A stretch of 33,853 nucleotides of DNA from Nitrospirota bacterium (GTDB taxonomy: Bacteria; Nitrospirota; Thermodesulfovibrionia; UBA6902). A model generated the notes under the pieces. The model had not been told where the DNA came from and ran no database searches. It saw only the letters and a list, made by a program, of their open reading frames with translations. The DNA is taken from positions 1 through 33,853 of the forward strand of contig JACQZF010000048.1 in assembly GCA_016213945.1 (NCBI GenBank), given 5' to 3'. A program made the position numbers and the translations under genes. Below are positions 23,779-31,273 of the stretch, in pieces; position 1 is the first letter of the stretch; every line of letters begins with the position of its first letter.

Positions 23779-24200
23779 CACAGAGGCACGGAGACACAGA
23801 GTTTATAAGACGAGTCTTTTGATACCATTTTTCAATACTTCGGTGTAAAAATTTACAATTAAACCAACTTTAATTTTGGAGAGCCTCAAATATGTCAGTA
23901 GTTGCGCCTCATGTACAGTTGAAATCTTGTCCACGCACTTCAACTCAACAACCACCTTGTTTTCCACAACTATATCCATGCGATAACCGCAGTCAAGTTT
24001 TATCCCTTTATATTCAACCGGCAGCGGCTTTTGTCTCTCAAAGGAAATGCCCTTTAAATGCAACTCATGACAAAAACATTCTTCATGTGCCGATTCCAAT
24101 AATCCAGGTCCTAAATTGCGATGGACTTCTATGGCAGATGCAATAATCCCGTCAGTCAGTTCTTCATTGTAAAGAACCTCCGTGCCTCTGTGTCTCTGTG
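23779..24200 (-). mobile_element. Putative element: GxxExxY gene between inverted CACAGAG repeats
   Basis: The left end (23779-23801) reads CACAGAGGCACGGAGACACA then GAG. The right end (24177-24200), read on the other strand, is CACAGAGACACAGAGGCACG then GAGG. The two are inverted copies of the same short unit. Between them lies only the GxxExxY gene, whose first codons are inside the right repeat. Hairpins of the same repeat without the gene lie at 18351-18426, 19461-19540 and 20167-20227. The layout recalls an element with MITE-like derivatives, but no target duplication was identified and mobility is inference. Confidence 0.55.
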
Positions 24201-24213
24201 TTTTATATTCCAT
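23803..24213 (-). CDS. GxxExxY family protein (PD-(D/E)XK nuclease-like)
   Basis: 136 residues from ATG 24213; the frame extends six codons further to 24231, overlapping nusG. The family signature region is GLLESAHEE at 37-45, with His where the name-giving Tyr usually stands. YRMDIVVENKVVVELK gives the PD-(D/E)XK core: Asp 80, then Glu 90-x-Lys 92. The N-terminal TQRHRGTE (5-12) is encoded by the CACAGAG-type repeat. Biochemical function is unknown. It starts one base after the NusG-like stop and ends at the left repeat. Confidence 0.85.
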   Translation of the reverse strand: MEYKTQRHRGTEVLYNEELTDGIIASAIEVHRNLGPGLLESAHEECFCHELHLKGISFERQKPLPVEYKGIKLDCGYRMDIVVENKVVVELKCVDKISTVHEAQLLTYLRLSKIKVGLIVNFYTEVLKNGIKRLVL

Positions 24214-24214
24214 T

Positions 24215-24742
24215 TTATATTTTCTCAACATCAGATGCGTTAATCGTCAGGGCCACGCCTTGGCGTAACACATCTACTGAGAGGACGAGGATGTGCTTGT
24301 CTATCTTTTCAACAAGGATTCCTTCAACCCCGCTTAGAGGCCCCTTCACAATTCTGACTTTTTGTCCTTCAATAAGATAGGGATAGGGGTCGAGGGCTTC
24401 CTTGTTTTCGATAAGTTTTTGCAGGGCTAAAATCTGGTCATCCGGGATGGGGTCCGGTTCTCCCGGTATTGTGCACAGCATCCTGGAAACACCTTTAACT
24501 TTCAGGACACTCAATAAGCCCTGCGAGCTTTTGGATATGTGGACAAAAAGATACCCTGGGAACAGCGGAAACGCAATTAATTTTTTCCGGTCTTTCCATT
24601 TCCTGACTTTTTCCACGGTTGGAAGAAAGGCTTCCACGCCCTTCAGTTGCAGTCTCTCGTATACCTGGAATTCATGCCGTGATCTTGTGTGGACTGCGTA
24701 CCATTTTTGATTTAAGGAATTTTGAGATTCCATATCAGGCAT
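24215..24742 (-). CDS. NusG-family transcription antiterminator (specialised paralogue)
   Basis: 175 residues. NGN domain about 12-110 (KWYAVHTRSRHEFQVYERL, FPLFPGYLFVHI) and KOW domain about 118-165 (EGQKVRIVKGPLSGVEGILV). General nusG normally sits beside secE and rplK; this one does not, and the sequence is closer to RfaH/UpxY-type paralogues that act on particular long operons, often for surface polysaccharides. No such operon is in the window. The start overlaps the stop of the 50-residue gene upstream, so translation is coupled. ATG 24733 is an alternative start. Confidence 0.9.
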   Translation of the reverse strand: MPDMESQNSLNQKWYAVHTRSRHEFQVYERLQLKGVEAFLPTVEKVRKWKDRKKLIAFPLFPGYLFVHISKSSQGLLSVLKVKGVSRMLCTIPGEPDPIPDDQILALQKLIENKEALDPYPYLIEGQKVRIVKGPLSGVEGILVEKIDKHILVLSVDVLRQGVALTINASDVEKI

Positions 24743-24887
24743 TTGCCTGTGACGTTTGCGCTGCTTCTTCGCCTTTCTCTTTAAAAATCTCCGTGATGCT
24801 CGTGACTTTTATCCCGGCAGCCTGAAGCGCTTTTTGTATGTCCACGGCCTTTGCGTCCTGAACTTTTAACATATAATTGATGTCCAT
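24735..24887 (-). CDS. 50-residue protein upstream of the NusG paralogue
   Basis: ATG 24887 to TGA 24737-24735, with a strong GGGAGG site 6 bases before the ATG. The protein (MDINYMLKVQDAKAVDIQKA, then LQAAGIKVTSITEIF and a charged tail) could form a strand-helix-strand fold. I do not recognise a family. It overlaps the NusG-like start by 8 bases, so the two form an operon and may act together. The codon pattern and ribosome site make it very likely real. Confidence 0.75.
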   Translation of the reverse strand: MDINYMLKVQDAKAVDIQKALQAAGIKVTSITEIFKEKGEEAAQTSQANA

Positions 24888-24956
24888 AAGTCCTCCCGTA
24901 AATATATTGATTGCTCAATTCTAAATAATATTCATTTGCAAATCAAGGTTTATGTC

Positions 24957-25021
24957 GTCATTCCTGCGAAGGCAGGAATCCAGAGAGTAAAAAACTGGAT
25001 TCCCGTTTTCACGGGAATGAC
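24957..25021. repeat. GTCATTCC palindromic repeat, intergenic copy
   Basis: A 65-bp unit: GTCATTCCTGCGAAGGCAGGAA, partly written here, then GGATTCCCGTTTTCACGGGA and ATGAC. Two nested hairpins inside outer inverted ends, as in the spoIID copy. It lies between the deacetylase stop and the 50-residue gene. Confidence 0.9.
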
Positions 25022-25041
25022 GGATTCCGCAAGCAATCCCT

Positions 25042-25800
25042 TTAGTTGCCGACCAACACAGAAACCGGAACGACTACAACTTCATCATTTTTCTTCAGCG
25101 TCCTCTGCAAAAAATCTATTGTATTTTTTCTCGGATGGGCAAGAAGGACTGCATGGCCTTTTTTGCCGGCGATCTTTACCAGTCTCTTCCACGCCTTTAC
25201 CCCCTGCATTTGCGCGAGATGAAATCCAGCCGATTTTGAAGAGGTCAGGCTGTCAAGAAAAAACAGCCGCTTCTTTTTTAATTCGGAGAGCAGCGCCTTC
25301 ATGGCGCGTTCATCCTGCGTAAATGCGGATCCCATGTGATTACTGGCCCCCAGAGCATACGGCACCGAGCGGATATCATTATCAAGGGTTTCGGCAATTT
25401 CAGCATCAGTCATCCATGTGTATAAACCGCCTTTGCCGAGATCATGCGGCGGGGCTGCCTCCATAGGAATGTGGGCTATGATATCGTGTTTGAGTTTGTG
25501 CCCTTCTTCAGCAGTCCACACGGAATAAGGCTGCTGCGGCAGGATGGACAATGTCAGAGGGGCCTTTATATTTAAAATCGCAGCGGCCGCATTTTTATTC
25601 GGCCCGAGGTCATCTATCACGATTACCACCATCGGCTTTGATGGTTTAGGTAGAACCAATTCAGATTTCTTGTCAGGTTTTATACGAGGAACACCCCTGG
25701 GAATTTTTTCTTTCGCGAATTCTTCATAGAGGAAAAATATGCCTGCAATTATAAGGCACAGGACTAATATGATATGGTGTTTTGTTTTACTTTTTTTCAT
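25042..25800 (-). CDS. Divergent polysaccharide deacetylase family protein (YibQ-like)
   Basis: 252 residues. An N-terminal signal anchor (about 8-25) and then the domain: VVIVIDDLGPNK (Asp 63-64), LTLSILP, AHIPMEA, NHMGSAF (His 155), FFLDSLT (Asp 183) and LLAHP (His 222). These are the metal and catalytic positions of the family; the true substrate is not established. Between the VKAWKR at 201-206 and the GKKGHAVLL helix, the family usually has a further 20 or so residues including an RxVFLD-like segment. Here they seem absent, so the protein may carry an internal deletion. It follows lolA closely on the same strand. Confidence 0.88.
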   Translation of the reverse strand: MKKSKTKHHIILVLCLIIAGIFFLYEEFAKEKIPRGVPRIKPDKKSELVLPKPSKPMVVIVIDDLGPNKNAAAAILNIKAPLTLSILPQQPYSVWTAEEGHKLKHDIIAHIPMEAAPPHDLGKGGLYTWMTDAEIAETLDNDIRSVPYALGASNHMGSAFTQDERAMKALLSELKKKRLFFLDSLTSSKSAGFHLAQMQGVKAWKRLVKIAGKKGHAVLLAHPRKNTIDFLQRTLKKNDEVVVVPVSVLVGN

Positions 25801-25842
25801 TTCCTCTTTTGCTTATGAACTTCCGCTCTTCCGCGCTATTCT

Positions 25843-26553
25843 TCACTGGCCCATATCATACACCTCAACTCCCTGAGGCGGTGTAAATATGAAAAGCGCG
25901 TCGTCAAGCTTCGTATTGACTTGAACGTCTTTAAGTTCAATGGTAATTATATTCCCGTATGTATCAAATACCTTCAGCGTTTTTATTGGAAAGTTTCTTG
26001 AGTCGGGTTTAAGGTGTATCTCCTTTATGAATCCGATCCGGTGTTTCGGGTCCAGATCAAGCATGTCTTTTTCCATGAGTTTGGCGTTAAAGTCGGCGCT
26101 GAGATTTTCCAGGCTATTCAATAATGCTATCGGGACCTGGCTGAATGCCTCTTTGCTGAATTTAGTCTTGATCGCCTGCTTCTGGGCTTTTTTATAAATC
26201 CACGTCTCCGTCCCGTTTATGATGACCTTTTCATCGCGGGGCGTTTTATATTCCCACATTAGCAGGGATGGTTTTTTTATAAAGAAAGTGCCGCTGTATG
26301 TCTCGGTCCTCTCAAGGTCTTTGAGATAACTTGTCTGGGAAAAGCTCCCTTTGACATCACGGATCTCCGCAAACCTCTTCTGCATTCCCTGGACAATCTC
26401 ATCAGCAGTCGCCGCGTGAACGACAGTGACGAGTGACGAGTAAAAAGTGACAAGTAAAAAGACTGTGACGAATAACAAGTGACGAGTGACGAGGTTTTTG
26501 ACTGTCCTCTGACTTCTGACTACTGACTTCTGACTTTTCACTTCTTCCTCCAT
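25843..26553 (-). CDS. lolA: Outer membrane lipoprotein carrier LolA
   Basis: 236 residues. The mature domain starts near ATADEIVQGMQKRFAEIRDVKG and contains SFSQTSYLK, SGTFFIKKPSLLMWEYKTP, WIYKKAQKQAI and VNTKLDDALFIFTPPQGVEV, typical of LolA. LolA ferries lipoproteins across the periplasm. The first 47 residues are odd. Residues 6-16 come from a CTTCTGA-type heptamer repeat, and 20-43 from GTGACGA-type heptamers. The latter supply the hydrophobic core of the signal peptide (HLLFVTVFLLVTFYSSLVTV), cut after VHA. The start overlaps the ftsK stop region by 16 bases. A TTG at residue 26 is a possible later start. Confidence 0.93.
   Translation of the reverse strand: MEEEVKSQKSVVRSQRTVKNLVTRHLLFVTVFLLVTFYSSLVTVVHAATADEIVQGMQKRFAEIRDVKGSFSQTSYLKDLERTETYSGTFFIKKPSLLMWEYKTPRDEKVIINGTETWIYKKAQKQAIKTKFSKEAFSQVPIALLNSLENLSADFNAKLMEKDMLDLDPKHRIGFIKEIHLKPDSRNFPIKTLKVFDTYGNIITIELKDVQVNTKLDDALFIFTPPQGVEVYDMGQ
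26426..26494. repeat. GTGACGA heptamer repeat encoding the lolA signal peptide core
   Basis: Degenerate 7-base units (GTGACGA GTGACGA GTAAAAA GTGACAA and onward, with a central AGACTGTGACGAATAACAA part) read on the minus strand as Val-Thr/Leu-Val-rich peptide. Same family, opposite direction, as 23685-23717. Confidence 0.85.
26506..26536. repeat. CTTCTGA-type heptamer repeat in the lolA start
   Basis: CCTCTGA CTTCTGA CTACTGA CTTCTGA CTT: four units with two substitutions. The same family as 12346-12376 in ybeY. It encodes KSQKSVVRSQR-like residues. Confidence 0.85.
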
Positions 26554-28721
26554 AAAATCTCTCTTGGTTTTCCTGCCTCGCCGGGAGGGCCTACCACGCC
26601 TTCCTCTTCTAACATTTCCATGATCCGGGCTGCCCTGTTGTACCCTATCTTCATCCTGCGCTGGATGTATGAGATCGATGCCTGTCCGGTGGAGAGCACT
26701 ATGTCTCTTGCCTGAAGATAGAGATCATCTTTATCATCATCAAGCCTTGCCGACTCTTCCTGTGAGCCGATCGAGATGTCCTCAAACAATGTGTAATCAG
26801 GCCCGCCCTGCGCCCTGATGAAATCCACGACATCCCTTATCTCATCTTCACTCACATAAGCGCCGTGGATCCTTTTTATCTTCTTTCCGGGACTGACAAA
26901 GAGCATGTCGCCCTTGCCTAACAGTTGATCTGCCCCGTACGTATCGAGGATAATGCGCGAGTCTAATTTTGATGAAACCTGGAAAGATATCCTTGACGGG
27001 AAGTTCGCCTTGATTATCCCGGTGATGACATCAACGGACGGCCTCTGTGTTGCAAGGATGAGATGAATGCCTGCGGCGCGCGCCATCTGGGCAAGCCGCG
27101 CGATGGAATCCTCGACCTCGTGTCCCGATGCAAACATAAGGTCGGCAAGTTCGTCTATGAATATTACGATATACGGAAGCGGCTCCCTGCTTATAGAATC
27201 TTCCGCCGCCTTGTGATAAGTACGTGAGGCAACCTTGCTGTTGTATGCCTCGATGTTCCTTGCGCCGCTCTCCGCAAGAAGCCGGTAGCGTCTCTCCATT
27301 TCAAATACCAGGAGCTTAAGCGCGTTTGTGGCCTCTTTCGGCAAAGTGATAACAGGCATGAGCAGATGCGGAATTTCAGAGTACGCGGAAAGCTCAAGCA
27401 TCTTCGGGTCGATCATGAGCATCTTAAGCTCTTTAGGAGAAGCCCTGAATAAAAGGCTGAGCACGATGCTATTCATCCCGACACTTTTGCCGGAGCCCGT
27501 GGCCCCCGCGATCAGGAGATGCGGCATCTTGCTCAGATCGGCTGAGATCGGAGTTCCGAAGATATCTTTTCCCAGAGCGATAGTCAGTTTTGAGGGGCTT
27601 TTCTTAAACGAGTCAGAGACGATAAGGTCCTTCAGGAAAACATCATCCCTCTCCTGGTTCGGCACTTCGATCCCAAGCGTTGACCTGCCGTGGATTGGAG
27701 AAATGCGGATGCTGTTTGCCTTCATCGCCATTGCGAGGTCGTCCGCAAGAGACATCACCTTGTTTATCTTGATGCCCGGCGCAGGCTCAAATTCAAACAT
27801 CGTCACAACAGGGCCGGGCGATACATAAGTGACCTTACCTTCAATCGAATAGTCCAGGAGCTTTTTCTCAAGCAGTTCGGATTGCTGAAGAAGCTCCTCT
27901 TTTGTCGGGCGGGATTTGGAAGGCGGAGGGTCTTTTAAGAGATCAACGCCGGGGAGCGTGTAATCGCCGCTGATCTTTTCAGCATGTTTTGAAATTGATT
28001 TCTTCGACGGTCTCGCTCCTTCATCAGGCGCTATGAGCGGGAGCTCTTCCTGGATTTCGGGTATCTCCGGCATCTCCAATATCGCGGGCTCTTCAGCTAT
28101 TTCCGGCTGAGTCGGCATCACCGGGACGGCTGCCTCCTCTTTTATTTTCGGTTGTTCTTTTTCTTCTTCCCTTTTGGCCTTCATGGCTGAGATTGTCTGC
28201 GCCCCGAAGATTACCTTGCTTTTCGTTTTCCTTGCCAGGTCCGCAACTGAGAACTGGATGATGTACATCAGGCAGACAAGCGTCAGCGTGGCGAACAGGA
28301 GTAAAGAGCCGAGTGACGAAATTATTCTGTTGGTGAATTCCGTAGCCAGTATCCCCACGGCGCCGCCTGAATGACTGCCGAGGAAAAGAGTGAGCAGGGA
28401 AGAAGCGGAGATTATCAAAGCAATGAAAGTAACGATTATCAGAACAGACCTCTGGTTAACTGCCCAGCCGAAGACTTTCCTTACGCCAAACAGTATTAAG
28501 ATCGCCGGGATGATATAAGAGGAAAGGCCGATCACCTGAAGCAGCATCTCCGAGAGATTTGCGCCGAATCTGCCGAGGAGGTTTTTTAATTCACTTGTGT
28601 TATGGGTAAAAAACGATTGGTCCCACTGGTTGTGGCTTATGAGGCTGATGACGACAACGAGGCCTGCGACAATGGCGAGAACGCCGATAATCTCATCTTT
28701 TATCCTGCTCTCCCGCTCCAT
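26538..28721 (-). CDS. ftsK: DNA translocase FtsK/SpoIIIE
   Basis: 727 residues from ATG 28721. The frame extends to a GTG at 28802, but the extra 27 codons overlap a repeat and precede the usual FtsK start (MERESRIKDEIIGVLAI). Four or five N-terminal membrane helices (to about residue 170), an acidic/Pro linker with many PEI repeats, then the motor: YVSPGPVVTMFEFEPAPGIK, Walker A GATGSGKSVGMNS, Walker B VIFIDELADLM, and the C-terminal gamma domain (YIQRRMKIGYNRAARIMEML) that reads DNA polarity. It moves chromosome ends into daughter cells at division. Followed by lolA with a slight overlap. Confidence 0.97.
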   Translation of the reverse strand: MERESRIKDEIIGVLAIVAGLVVVISLISHNQWDQSFFTHNTSELKNLLGRFGANLSEMLLQVIGLSSYIIPAILILFGVRKVFGWAVNQRSVLIIVTFIALIISASSLLTLFLGSHSGGAVGILATEFTNRIISSLGSLLLFATLTLVCLMYIIQFSVADLARKTKSKVIFGAQTISAMKAKREEEKEQPKIKEEAAVPVMPTQPEIAEEPAILEMPEIPEIQEELPLIAPDEGARPSKKSISKHAEKISGDYTLPGVDLLKDPPPSKSRPTKEELLQQSELLEKKLLDYSIEGKVTYVSPGPVVTMFEFEPAPGIKINKVMSLADDLAMAMKANSIRISPIHGRSTLGIEVPNQERDDVFLKDLIVSDSFKKSPSKLTIALGKDIFGTPISADLSKMPHLLIAGATGSGKSVGMNSIVLSLLFRASPKELKMLMIDPKMLELSAYSEIPHLLMPVITLPKEATNALKLLVFEMERRYRLLAESGARNIEAYNSKVASRTYHKAAEDSISREPLPYIVIFIDELADLMFASGHEVEDSIARLAQMARAAGIHLILATQRPSVDVITGIIKANFPSRISFQVSSKLDSRIILDTYGADQLLGKGDMLFVSPGKKIKRIHGAYVSEDEIRDVVDFIRAQGGPDYTLFEDISIGSQEESARLDDDKDDLYLQARDIVLSTGQASISYIQRRMKIGYNRAARIMEMLEEEGVVGPPGEAGKPREILWRKK

Positions 28722-28776
28722 ATTGCCAATATGATAACAAAAGCAGGTAAAAAAGATAATCATAAAAAAAACATTT

Positions 28777-28894
28777 TGCCACGAAATTTCAGGAAGTGTC
28801 ACGAATTCTTAATAATGAATAAGTGCGGCAACATTTCTGTAAGAAAGGGGTTGCTTTAATTCATTCGTGTTTATTTGTGTAAATTCGTGGCAAC
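28777..28894. repeat. Inverted GCCACGAA / TTCGTGGC repeat pair upstream of ftsK
   Basis: The left copy (28777-28808) reads TGCCACGAAATTTC and onward. The right copy (28859-28894) reads TTCGTGTTTATTTGTGTAAA then TTCGTGGCAA. They face each other around about 50 bases. The left copy was counted as coding in the longer ftsK frame. Confidence 0.75.
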
Positions 28895-28896
28895 AG

Positions 28897-29691
28897 TTAC
28901 ATATAATAAAAAAGAACTACAGCTCCGAAGACGATGCGGTATACTGCGAAGGAGTCAAAGGTGTGTTTTGTTACAAATCCAAGGAATGCCTTTATAACGA
29001 TCAGCGCGGAGAAAAAAGATACGATGAAGCCGACGGCAAAAAGGGGCAGGTCTGCCGCCGCTAAACTATGAAAGCTTTTTAAAAGGTCGAACAAAGTCGC
29101 GGCAAACATCGTGGGGATTGCAAGGAAGAAGGAGAATTCTGTTGCTGCCTTGCGCTCCAGGCCGAAGCACATTGCGCCCATTATTGTAGCGCCCGCCCTG
29201 GAAACACCCGGGAAAAGCGACAGGGTCTGCGCCATGCCGATACCAAATGCCTGCTTATACGAGACCTCATCCACGTCGTTCACAACTGGTTTTTTCACGA
29301 CCCTTTCGATGACAAGAATTACAATGCCGCCGATGATCAGCGCGACAGCAACGGTCAAGGGTTTGAACAAGTGGTGTTTTATAAATGAGTGCGCGAGGAG
29401 ACCGAAAAACGCGGCAGGAAGAAATGCTATCAGCAGGTTCAACAGAAAGCGGTTTGTCTTTTGCGTGCCTATCCCTTTTATGGAAGATAATACCTTCGCG
29501 CGATAAAGCCATACTACCGACAGGATTGCGCCAAGCTGAATAAATACCTCAAAGGTTTTCGCCGTCTCCCCGGTAAAACCGAGCATGTCTCCGGCAAGAA
29601 TGAGGTGGCCTGTTGAGGAGATGGGTAAAAATTCGGTAACGCCTTCAACTACACCAAGTATCGCAGCCTTAATAACTTCCGTATCTATCAT
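28897..29691 (-). CDS. uppP: Undecaprenyl-diphosphatase UppP (BacA)
   Basis: 264 residues, the standard length, with about eight membrane helices. The two signatures are present: VVEGVTEFLPISSTGHLIL near the start and LFPGVSRAGATI in the second half, containing the catalytic Glu, Ser and Arg. It recycles the undecaprenyl carrier by removing one phosphate; loss raises sensitivity to bacitracin. The downstream ftsK and lolA are on the same strand. Confidence 0.97.
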   Translation of the reverse strand: MIDTEVIKAAILGVVEGVTEFLPISSTGHLILAGDMLGFTGETAKTFEVFIQLGAILSVVWLYRAKVLSSIKGIGTQKTNRFLLNLLIAFLPAAFFGLLAHSFIKHHLFKPLTVAVALIIGGIVILVIERVVKKPVVNDVDEVSYKQAFGIGMAQTLSLFPGVSRAGATIMGAMCFGLERKAATEFSFFLAIPTMFAATLFDLLKSFHSLAAADLPLFAVGFIVSFFSALIVIKAFLGFVTKHTFDSFAVYRIVFGAVVLFYYM

Positions 29692-29791
29692 TCATCCTCC
29701 GGGGTAGTTTGCCGCTACAAGCGACGAAGCATTGTAACAGTTTACAGTTTGAAGTTTCCATCTCAGGGGGCAATAAATTATTTTTAAATTA

Positions 29792-31054
29792 TTAGACGGT
29801 TTTTATACCTGCTTCCTTTAACCCCTTTATCCGTCTTATCCTCTCCAATACCGGCGGGTGTGAATAATGGAACAGGGCATACAGTGGATGCGGGTGAAGA
29901 TTGGACAGGTTGTCCTTTGAAAGCTTTACAAGCGCGGTGATCATGCTTTGATTATTCCCTGTCATCTCATAAGAAAAGGCGTCCGCTTCATTCTCATGCC
30001 GCCTTGAGAAGTAATTGAACACCGGGCTGAACGGGAAAGACACTATCGGGCCTATAAAGCCGAGCACAACGACCTTAGCAAAGAACGAGTCCTGCTCAAT
30101 ATGAAAAAGCCTCAGGAGAAAATCGCTCTGAAGGATTTTATAGGATATGTATATCGTAACAAATGCGATGGTCTCGGAGGCGATTATACCTTTCAAAAGA
30201 TGCTTCTTCTTCCAGTGTCCTGCCTCATGCGCGAGGACCGAAAGGATCTCATCCCGGTCCATTTTTTCAATGAGCGTATCGTAGAGCACGATCCTCTTGA
30301 CCTTCCCGATCCCGGTGAAGTACGCGTTTGTGTGTTTTGTCCGCTTTGAGGCGTCCATCTTAAAGACCCTGCTGACCTTTATTCCGACCTTCTGCATCAG
30401 GCTGCGGATACCGCTTTCGAGTTCTTCGTTCTCAATTGGCGTGAACTTGTGAAACAGCGGCTCGATCACATAAGGCGAAATGTACATCATAAATATGCCG
30501 AAGGCAAGGAAGAAACACCAGACCCAGAACCACCAGAGATCCGGGCTCTTCTGAATAATTAAAAGCCCCGCAGATATAACCAGCCCCATCAGGACCGTGG
30601 AGATAAGGAGGGATTTTATCGTATCGGCCATCCATAATTTAAACGTCATGGTGTTGAAGCCGTACTTGTTCTCGATCCTGAATGTGCCGTAGAGATCAAA
30701 GGGCATCGAGATGACCGTTTCAGCATAAGTCAGAAACAGAAAGAACATCAATCCCGTCAGGATGAAAGGGAGGCCGAGCGAGACAATCCATGAATTATAA
30801 AAATTAAGCAGCACAAATATGAAAAACAGGAAAGTAACATTGTTGAAAACTGATTGGACAAAATCGAATTTTGTATGCTCAATGTTATACTCGTGTGTCC
30901 TGCTTAAAAGCGCCTGGTCTATATGCCCCTCAAATTCAGGCGGAACAACAGAGCCGTGTTTCTTCATATGGGAGAGATTCAGATAATCGAGCCAGTAGCC
31001 GAAGATGACGACGAGGAGATAGGCGATGATAATTAAAGCAAGATATGTGTTCAT
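29792..31054 (-). CDS. M48 family metallopeptidase, Ste24/CAAX protease-like
   Basis: 420 residues with about six membrane helices. The zinc motif HEAGH at 276-280 (AHEAGHWKKKH) and the third ligand Glu in HENEADAFSYEM fit M48; the order and length match the Ste24 (CAAX prenyl protease 1) branch. MDASKRTKHTNAYFTGIG is the usual Ste24 motif. Bacteria lack CAAX prenylation, so it more likely clears damaged membrane proteins. It stands alone between uppP and the HDOD regulator. The 31055-31273 gap shows no gene or clear signal. Confidence 0.94.
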   Translation of the reverse strand: MNTYLALIIIAYLLVVIFGYWLDYLNLSHMKKHGSVVPPEFEGHIDQALLSRTHEYNIEHTKFDFVQSVFNNVTFLFFIFVLLNFYNSWIVSLGLPFILTGLMFFLFLTYAETVISMPFDLYGTFRIENKYGFNTMTFKLWMADTIKSLLISTVLMGLVISAGLLIIQKSPDLWWFWVWCFFLAFGIFMMYISPYVIEPLFHKFTPIENEELESGIRSLMQKVGIKVSRVFKMDASKRTKHTNAYFTGIGKVKRIVLYDTLIEKMDRDEILSVLAHEAGHWKKKHLLKGIIASETIAFVTIYISYKILQSDFLLRLFHIEQDSFFAKVVVLGFIGPIVSFPFSPVFNYFSRRHENEADAFSYEMTGNNQSMITALVKLSKDNLSNLHPHPLYALFHYSHPPVLERIRRIKGLKEAGIKTV

Positions 31055-31273
31055 TGCGTATTATTCCTCATTCTCACCATACCCCGGTAATCTTTGCTTT
31101 AAAACTTCTACTCTGACAAATTCTTTTCGTCATACTCATAAACACTTTTGTCATTATACCGCCAGCGATTATCTTTATGGTCTCACCGTGTCTTGGTGCG
31201 GGTAAAGTGATGAGCTTAAGTCAGTATAACATTGTATCAAATCTGATTTTCTCTGGGCATCCTCAAGCACCTT

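Noticed and set aside
28722-28802. N-terminal extension of ftsK from GTG 28802
   Set aside because: Part is dispersed repeat sequence, and the family normally begins near MERESRIKDE at 28721.
31055-31273. Gap between the M48 protease and HDOD genes as a hidden RNA or small gene
   Set aside because: No good frame with a ribosome site, no strong hairpin and no recognised RNA motif seen by eye.
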